Shown here piece by piece: positions 56,983 through 64,000 of a stretch of 64,000 nt of DNA. Both the position numbers and the translations under genes were made by a program. Origin of the DNA: Biscogniauxia marginata (taxonomy: Eukaryota > Ascomycota > Sordariomycetes > Xylariales > Xylariaceae); NCBI GenBank assembly GCA_022695795.1, contig MU404088.1, forward strand, positions 211,459-275,458. The letters run 5' to 3'. Position 1 is the first letter of the stretch; each line of letters starts with the position of its first letter. The notes beneath the pieces were generated by a model. That model saw only the letters and a list, made by a program, of their open reading frames with translations, was not told where the DNA came from and made no database searches.

Positions 56983-58813
56983 ATGAGCACCCCTTCAAAT
57001 CCCCATACTATCAAGGCCCGCTGGGCCCAACGACTAGTTCGCGAGAAGCTTACCGCCGAACTGAATATCCTTCAACAGCAACAACAAAGAACCGAACATC
57101 CTCTGCCACTGCCCTTTCTAGGCTATCAGCCTTGGACTCATGATCAGCTACCTCCCGACAGCAACTACTCAGATGGCAAGAGAACGGTCGGCAGCGGCGA
57201 CCAACCACCACACAAAGTGTGCATCGTAGGTGCTGGTATCGCAGGCCTTTACATTGCAATGATTCTGGACAGCCTAGAGATCCCTGGGCTCACATACGAT
57301 ATCCTGGAGGCTAACACCAGGGTCGGCGGTCGTGTCTACACCCACCACTTCAGCAAAGAGCCACATGACTACTACGATATCGGCGCCATGAGATACCCTG
57401 AAATTCCCAGTATGAAGCGCACTTTTGAATTGTTCCAGCTCACTGGGATGCCACTAATCCCTTACTACCTGAGTGGACCAAACACTCCTTCCCTGTTCAA
57501 TGATCGCTTTTTCACCGACGGTCCTGACCCCTATCACGTCAGTGTCAAGAATAAAGGCTCTGTTCCCGATGATGTAGTCGACAACGTCAGCAGAATCCTG
57601 CAGGAGGCTTTTGGTCCATACAAGAAAAAGCTGGCCGAGAACTTCGACGAAGGTTTTAAGGAGCTCATGAAGGTCGACGACTTCAGTACCAGGGAGTTTC
57701 TGAAGAGGGGTGGCCCCGATGGCAGGCAAACGACGTATAACTTCTTCGCCATTCAGTGGATGGAGACTATGAACACGTCGACCAATCTATTTGATCAAGC
57801 TTTCTCTGAGAGCGTCATAGACTCGTTCGATTTTGATAACCCCAAGCCCAATGTCAGATGGTTCTGCATCGAAGGCGGTACTTCTCTCCTCATTGATGCG
57901 ATGCAGGAGCGGCTCAAAACTAAGGTTCAAACAAGTAAGAGAGTAGAGGCTATCTCCATCAACCGCAAATCAACTGAGCACGGCAACATGTCAGTTAAGT
58001 GCGCCGACGAGACGGACCCCCGCACGGGCTACAGCACGGTCTTCAACACCACGACCCTAGGCTGCCTAGGCCGAATGGACCTGCGCGGGCTCGACCTGCA
58101 CCCATCCCAGAAGGATGCCATCCGCAGCCTACACTACGACGACTCGGTCAAAGTGGCCCTCAAGTTCAAGTATCCCTGGTGGATCGTCCACTGCGGCATC
58201 ACGCAAGGCGGCGTCGCCTCCACCGACCTGCCCCTGCGCACTTGCGTCTACCCCTCGTACAACCTCAAAGACAGCATAGACAAGCCGGCCGTGCTGCTGG
58301 CCTCGTACACCTGGTCACAGGACGCGAACAGAATGGGGTCGCTTGTAAACGGGCACGCCAGTGAGGACGAGCTCGTCGAGCTGATCCTGCGCAACCTCGC
58401 GCGGTTGCACGAGGAGCATGACATGACGTACGAGCGCATTAGGGGACGCCTTTACGGGCGACTACCACGCGTACTTGTGGTCGCACGACCCGACGACCGC
58501 CGGCGCCTTTGCTCTCTTCAGCCCAGGCCAGTTCAGGAACCTGTATCCGTACATCGCGCGGCCGGCAGCTCATGGCAAGTTCCACTTCGTGGGCGAGGCG
58601 GCGAGCGTGCATCACGCATGGATCGTGGGAGCCCTCGACAGCGCGTACGCGGCCGTATACCGGTTCCTCCACCGTTTTGAGATGTGGCACGCCATTCAAG
58701 CCCTAGAGAAGCGTTGGGGTAAGGTGGAGGAGCTGGAGTCGGGGGAAAATGGAACAGTGCACCTGCAGGTTATGCTGGGCTCACTAAGAAAGGAACACCA
58801 TTGCCAGGTTTGA
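56983..58813 (+). pseudogene. L-amino acid oxidase-like flavin amine oxidase, 1-bp frameshift
   Basis: The ATG at 56983 opens about 487 codons with no intron. The FAD domain is clear: VCIVGAGIAGLYIAMIL, DILEANTRVGGRVYT, then GAMRYPEIPSM, ENFDEGFKELM and WFCIEGGTSLL. At a run of four G (58442-58445) the sequence leaves frame: the family sequence resumes one frame over with GDYHAYLWSHDPTTAGAFA and continues through FHFVGEAASVHHAWIVGAL, the C-terminal FAD-binding segment, to a stop at 58813. The total length is 3n+1, as expected of a single inserted base. The protein family oxidises L-amino acids to keto acids, ammonia and H2O2. Everything else is intact, so this is either a very recent lesion or a sequencing error in a G-run; if an error, the gene is functional. 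Confidence 0.85.
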
Positions 58814-60239
58814 GGTTGCGGTTTTGGCATATCTGCGCAGATTGAAGTGATTAATCCTTGTGAAGTCATTGGTTTACAATGGAGTTTACTGCCCTTTTTG
58901 CTCCAGAGCTAATCGTTGGCGGAGACGCTTCATGTGGCCTGATCGCATTAGAAAATCATGAATAAAAATTCGACTGAGATTGACGGCCGTTCACTTTCTA
59001 ATTTAGTAGCATATGCTCATTCGCGTCACTCAACTTTCCTCTACCACGTCCTATAAGAAACTGTAGCATACTACTTCAAATGCCTGCTAGGAAAGAGCTC
59101 TAATAATGACCTGACTTGGAAGAAAAAGGAATGTCTGTACATTCTCTCACCGACATATTCCAAGAAGGAAATGTATGTTACGATAAGAGTTGCTAACATC
59201 TTACTCAAAGTACCTAGGAATAAGAGACAATAAGCATTCTAGACCCAATCGCTCACGAGCATCATACATAATAGCTCCTTAGTAATGAATCCCCAGTGGT
59301 AGGATGACCGATGAAACTAGTATCGGGCAATAAATGAGATCCTCCTCGCCAAGCTAGATGTGCCGTCGGTGTCTAAATTGAGAAGTATTCATACCGAAGC
59401 TTACGAAGGCGCTTGGATGTCAATAGAGCTATCCCGGGTTTCCTCCTTCTCAATCAAAAAGGGTGCCAATCAGAGATCCATATCGAAACCTAGAACTATC
59501 CTCGCAGTATCTTGAGAGATTGCATTGACAACCTTAAGTTCAACATCCCGGATGCTGTTATCTCCACTCAAATGCGCCTACATGCAGTCGACGCTGTTGA
59601 GATGAGACGAAGATGTGAGGATAGGATCAAGTATATTGGTTCAAGATAAGTCTAGATAGGAGGGCGAAGCCCTCCTATATATGTATAGATACAGGTGACA
59701 AGGGCCGTATAGCCCCATATTTCAATAGACGCGCCAAACTCCTGCACAGTAACGCGGGAGTATAATGTACCTAGGGCACCGGGGAAGCCAGTGGTCCATC
59801 CCCAAGCAAAAAGCTGCACTTGTAATAAATGAATAATTGGTGGAGGTCTAAGCATTATTATAGATTATCTGGAACTTGAAAGGGGTATGTCTCTGGAGGG
59901 TTGTGGTATACATACATGATCAATGTGAAGTTGAGAGAAGACATTCTGTCCAATCATAATATTCGGTTTATTAGTTTCTCTGGAGAGGCTATTGGATGGA
60001 AACTTAATTCCAGCACACTGGTATACCGATAAGGATTGTATGGTGTCGATGATCTATGTTATTAGTACACATGGCTGGCTACTATAGTCAAATTCTAAAA
60101 ATATGTTGGTCTATGCACCTAGAACCACCATGATAGTATGCATGTGCTACTATTTATCTCGGGAGTTCACAATATGGGTTTTTTCTTTTCTTTATATCAA
60201 TGGACTTGCTGTTAATTTTATTTCCGTGGTATAACCATA
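58814..60239. other. Gene-free stretch with one LTR-like repeat
   Basis: About 1.4 kb between the oxidase gene and the AT island. The only structure is the repeat at 59614-59725. Confidence 0.5.
59614..59725 (+). repeat. Dispersed LTR-like repeat, copy B
   Basis: It begins TGTGAGGATAGG, with a perfect hairpin GGAGGGCGAAGCCCTCC followed by ATAGATACAGGTGACA and CCCCATATTTCAA, matching 49582-49684 block for block. The hairpin is better preserved here than in copy A. Confidence 0.55.
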
Positions 60240-61210
60240 TTAATAATGGTTAATTAAACGTAAACGTTTAACCACTCTTTTTAAAAAGCTAATTTGAAAA
60301 ATGTTATAAAAGCGGTACTATTAATTATATATAATAATTAACTTATTTATTTATAAAAAATATAATAAAAACTTTATTATTATTTAAACATTTAAGTTAA
60401 TTTTCGTAATTATTATAATTTTAATTATTAAAAACTATTTATATAATAAAGAAATTAAATAATAATTAATATTATTTGAATTATTATATTTAGTTTTATT
60501 TTATTTTATAAAGTTATATAAACAGTTTATAATATATATATTAAAAAAGTATAACGTATTATATAAGTAAATAAATAAAACAAGCTTATAAATAAAATAG
60601 TTTTTTTATATAAAATTATCACGGCTTAATAATATATATATATATACTAGGCCCGGTAATAAGATAATAAATAAGCACTCCGTTATTATATTCACTAAAA
60701 AATAATAAGGATTATATAAAGCCTGAAATGTATTTAAGCTGTTAAGATAACCTTAAAAACCATTCTAGATTTTCTTTTTTCTTTACCTTTAATATTTTCG
60801 TTAATAAACTAGGAAATTAAGTATTACCTTAAAACCCTTTATATTATTATAATAAAAATCGACTTTTTTGAGAATTTATAACTTTTTATATAAAAATCGG
60901 AAAAATCTCGAATCTTTTTTTAATTATATAATTATATAGTTTAATTATAATAAAATTCGAAAGGAATATAAAGTTAAATATATTAAAAAATACGTAAAAA
61001 GGTTTATACATTTTATTATAATTTTGGTTTTTACGCGTTTTTTATATAATTTAATATTAATTCTTTTAATTTTATTTTTAATTAAATTATATAATTATAT
61101 AACTAAAAAAAGGTTTAAAGTTTTTTTAATTTTCGAAAAAGTCGATTTTATATAAAAACCCATTTTATTTCTTTGCTTATATAATACGTTATATTATTTA
61201 TATTTATATA

Positions 61211-61212
<2 letters not shown>

Positions 61213-61243
<31 letters not shown>
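61213..61243. repeat. AT dinucleotide microsatellite
   Basis: A run of about 15 AT units inside the AT-rich island. Confidence 0.7.
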
Positions 61244-61248
<5 letters not shown>

Positions 61249-62899
61249 AATATAAATTAATTAAGTATTTTAAAAAGTTAAAATATTTATAAAACTTTGT
61301 AAAATATCTTTATAATTTAATTATATTATTATTATAATAATATAAAAAAGTAATTATAGTTTTAAATTAATAATTAAAAAACTAAAATAAATAACTAAAT
61401 ATAAAGGAAATTCTATTTTTTTTATATTTATTTTCTTTTTATATATAATTTCCGTTTTAGTATGTTAAATATTTTTAGATCTTTAGATCCCCGAGGATTT
61501 AATGTATTAGATTTTTATGGATTCTGGAATTAACGGGAATCTATATTACGTGACGTTATATTACATTTTTAACTTAAATTATTCGTTTTTTATATTCTTG
61601 GTTTATACTTAACATCCTTATTAAAAACCCTTTTAATATTATTAATTCGTAATATTATTTCTTTTTTCTTTAAAATTTTTATCTTAAAGATTATTTTTAA
61701 TAAGTTTTATTTTATTTTTATAACTTATTATGTTTAATAATCGTATTATTAAGCGCTAACATTTAAATTAAAGAAAAAAGCGCGAGAGTTTTACGTAATA
61801 AATTAATTGTTACGAAGTAAATACTAATATTATGCCTTGTTCCTATTATTTTAAATATAATTTATTATATGTTATAGCGCTTAAGGAGTTATCGAAGTGT
61901 AATAAGTATATTCGCTGAAAAGGCTTATATAACGGTTCCGGGATACCTTTAAATTCTTTTGATTATTTAGATTTAAAAGAGGAACGACTTCTCTTTTAAA
62001 AGCGTTAAATAAAGTTAGTTTTTATTTACCGTTAAAAAGAAATTTCCTAGTTATAAAAAGAGATTTATAAATTTATTATTCGTATATTTCGCTTGCGTCA
62101 TTAACGCGACTTTGTTCGAAAAAAGGGTTTAAAAATATTATAACGTGGTTTTTAAAATTTAAATAAGTTAAAAAAATAAAAGCGTTTTAAGAAAGAATAA
62201 AAACGTTTTTAAACTAAATAATAGTTTTTAGTTAAATAAGTTAAAGTTATTTTCGAGGCTGTTCTTTTTTTTGATTAATTATAATTAAATTACGATTTAA
62301 ATCCTTGAACCTTTTTAGGCGATTTAAGTTTTAGCGGTAAAAGCTTTTAAGCTTGTTTGTTAAGTTCTTTAAATGTTTAAAAGGTTCCTAAGTATTTTTT
62401 TAATAAGTAATTTTCTTACTTAATAAGATATTATAATTAATTATTAATTTGTTTTAAATTTAATATCTTTTTAACTTCGTATTTATTAGGGTTTTTTTTT
62501 AATTTTAATTAATTTTTTAATAAGGTGTTTTTTAATGTTAGTTTTAAAAGTAAAATATAAAACACGGGATATATTTTAAATCCTTTTAAGAAAAAAAGTC
62601 TATAATTAACTTTTAAAATAATTTTTTTAATTTTATATAGTTTTAACTTTTTAAATTTAAGTTTTTTATTAAGTTATTTTGTTTTAATTTAAGGCGTTTT
62701 TGTTATTACGTTTTATCGTTAACGAAGTAAGTAAATTATATATATATTTTTTTAAGAATTAGTCCTTTAATTTTTTTTATAACCATCGTTATATTGTTTA
62801 AACTTTTTTGGATAATACTTTTATTTTTAGGGCTTTTATTTCAATTTTTAGTGTTTTCGTGAGTTTGATTAGTTATTTTTAAATTTCTACTTTTTAATT

Positions 62900-63360
62900 G
62901 TATATTACTTCGTATAGTGATATTTTTATATTCTTATTAACCGAAGTGTTATATGTTATTTAAGTTATTAATAATAATTCTACTTAGTTATTTATTTCTT
63001 AGTTAATATAGCTTTATAAATACTATTTTATTATTTAATTTAATTTTTTTTATTTGTTTGTTTAAAGATAATATGTTATAAATAACTTTTATTTAACTTT
63101 TATTTGTTTTATTAAGTTAGTTTAAAACTTTAACGTAAATAACTTGTTTTTATTTAAAATAATACGTTTTAATAATCTATGTTTATTAACGTACTTTTTT
63201 AGGAAATTAAAAATTAATTGTTTTCTTATGTTTAACTCGTTAAACGGTAAAAAGTAAGTATATTTCGTGAGTTTATTAACGATTATTTATATGTTATTAT
63301 AAGGTATTTTTATGGTAAGGTTTTTTAACTTAAGAAGTTTTACCACAAAATCCCATGTAA
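62900..63360 (-). pseudogene. Ty3/Gypsy retrotransposon integrase relic (RIP-mutated)
   Basis: Read on the minus strand in one frame, the sequence still shows integrase landmarks in order: WDFVVKL near 63350, IVNKLTKYTYFLPFNE (normally VDRLTKY) near 63280, LFTLKF-stop-TNLIKQ near 63135 (where SKFWTNL is expected), and NTSVNKNIKISLYEVIY near 62910. Many codons are stops or Asn/Lys/Ile replacements, each explained by G-to-A on the coding strand. Catalytic Asp positions have largely become Asn. Upstream reverse-transcriptase sequence should lie toward and beyond 64000. Confidence 0.75.
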
Positions 63361-63880
63361 TTATATGTTACGCTTTATTAAGTATTTAAGTTAATTATAA
63401 TAATTTATATGGTTTATATCGTGATGTTTTAATTTTATTATAAACGTTATAATTCTTTATAATTCTTTTAATTATTTGTTATATTTTTGGAAAGGTAAAT
63501 TCTTTTTGAAGTCGTTTTATCGTTTTGAAAATTCCTTAGTAATCGTGTAAAAGGTGTTTATAAAATTCTTTAACGAATTTATTTTGGATTTATTCCGGTA
63601 TATAAGTTTTTTCTCGGTATAAGAGAAATTTATTACTAGATTTTTATTATGATTATAACTATTTTTCTTTTTAATTATATCTTTTTTAAAGCGTTATTTT
63701 TAATTTTTATATTAATTTATATATAAATAAATATAATAAATCTGTTATTTTGTTATTTAAACATCTAGATATTTCTTTTATTAATTTTTAATTTATAGTC
63801 TTTTTTTTGTTAAGATTTATTTAGATGTTTTCTTTTTTTTTAATGTAATAGATTTTAAAATTAAATTTAAACAAGAAAAT

Positions 63881-64000
63881 TATTTAACGTTTATGTTTTT
63901 AATTAAACGTTTATGTTTTTAATTAAACGTTTATGTTTTTAATTAAACGTTTATGTTTTTAATTAAACGTTTATGTTTTTAATTAAACGTTTATGTTTTT
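63881..64000. repeat. 20-bp tandem repeat array at window edge
   Basis: The unit AATTAAACGTTTATGTTTTT occurs five times perfectly at 63901-64000, preceded by one imperfect unit at 63881-63900. The array runs off the window. Confidence 0.9.

Larger units (their letters stand above)
60240..64000. other. Large AT-rich, RIP-degraded transposon island
   Basis: Nearly 3.8 kb of extreme AT content reaching the window edge. No ORF above background exists on either strand. A minus-strand Ty3/Gypsy integrase relic can still be read in part of it (62900-63360), so the island is at least partly a RIP-mutated LTR retrotransposon. Lower coordinates would hold the chromodomain and 3' LTR; I could not read them. 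Confidence 0.75.

Noticed and set aside
63881..64000. CRISPR array or telomeric repeat
   Set aside because: Units are contiguous without spacers and are not TTAGGG-like; this is an ordinary tandem repeat.
1..64000. tRNA and rRNA genes
   Set aside because: I looked for cloverleaf-like B-box sequences and rRNA motifs and found none convincing; a covariance-model search would be decisive.

Overview
The window looks like a piece of a filamentous ascomycete (Pezizomycotina) nuclear genome. Genes carry several short introns of about 45-100 bases with GT..AG ends. The gene families are fungal: an Sld2 replication factor, Zn2Cys6 regulators, HET, UstYa/DUF3328, a Pth11-type membrane protein, CVNH and FTA2. 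Compact genes of normal GC alternate with islands of extreme AT content, and duplicated DNA carries C-to-T/G-to-A changes, the signature of repeat-induced point mutation (RIP). I cannot name the species. Coordinates of spliced genes below are my own splice reconstructions.

Layout. 0-3 kb: the replication gene Sld2 and a GC-rich, Trp-rich hypothetical ORF. 3-7.6 kb: degenerate sequence with an AT island, an unassigned broken ORF, a 59-bp LTR-like repeat and an FTA2-family pseudogene. 7.6-14.5 kb: an apparent small specialised-metabolism locus with a flavin monooxygenase, a five-exon UstYa-family gene, a divergently transcribed 47-residue secreted peptide with a KR site, and a Pth11-like membrane protein. 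15.7 kb: a secreted cyanovirin-N-like protein. 18.3 kb: a fold-back MITE. 19.6-23.4 kb: a Gfo/Idh/MocA dehydrogenase and a secreted beta-helix protein. 24.6-28.9 kb: a class V PLP enzyme and an SDR separated by a 1291-bp tandem duplication hit by RIP. 29.8-31.7 kb: a Ser/Thr-rich secreted protein with a CBM19-like module.

34-38.9 kb: a DHA2-type MFS transporter and a Zn2Cys6 regulator, divergent. 39.5-42.6 kb: an NAD-dependent epimerase and a membrane-anchored thioredoxin. 44.5-46.8 kb: a HET gene killed by six in-frame stops. 47.6-49.2 kb: a GPI-anchored GH5 glucanase. 50.2-51.5 kb: an AflR-like Zn2Cys6 regulator. 54.6-58.8 kb: two divergent flavin amino-acid/amine oxidases, one with a damaged FAD motif and one with a 1-bp frameshift. 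60.2-64 kb: a RIP-degraded AT island with a readable Ty3/Gypsy integrase relic on the minus strand, ending in a 20-bp tandem array at the window edge.

The most interesting locus is the UstYa / small secreted peptide / monooxygenase group at 7.6-14.5 kb. UstYa proteins are the modifying enzymes of dikaritin-type fungal RiPPs (ustiloxin, asperipin, phomopsin), whose precursors are secretory peptides cut at KR. The divergent short peptide here fits that layout but has no repeated core, so it would be an unusual, minimal precursor if real. No tRNA, rRNA or CRISPR array was found.
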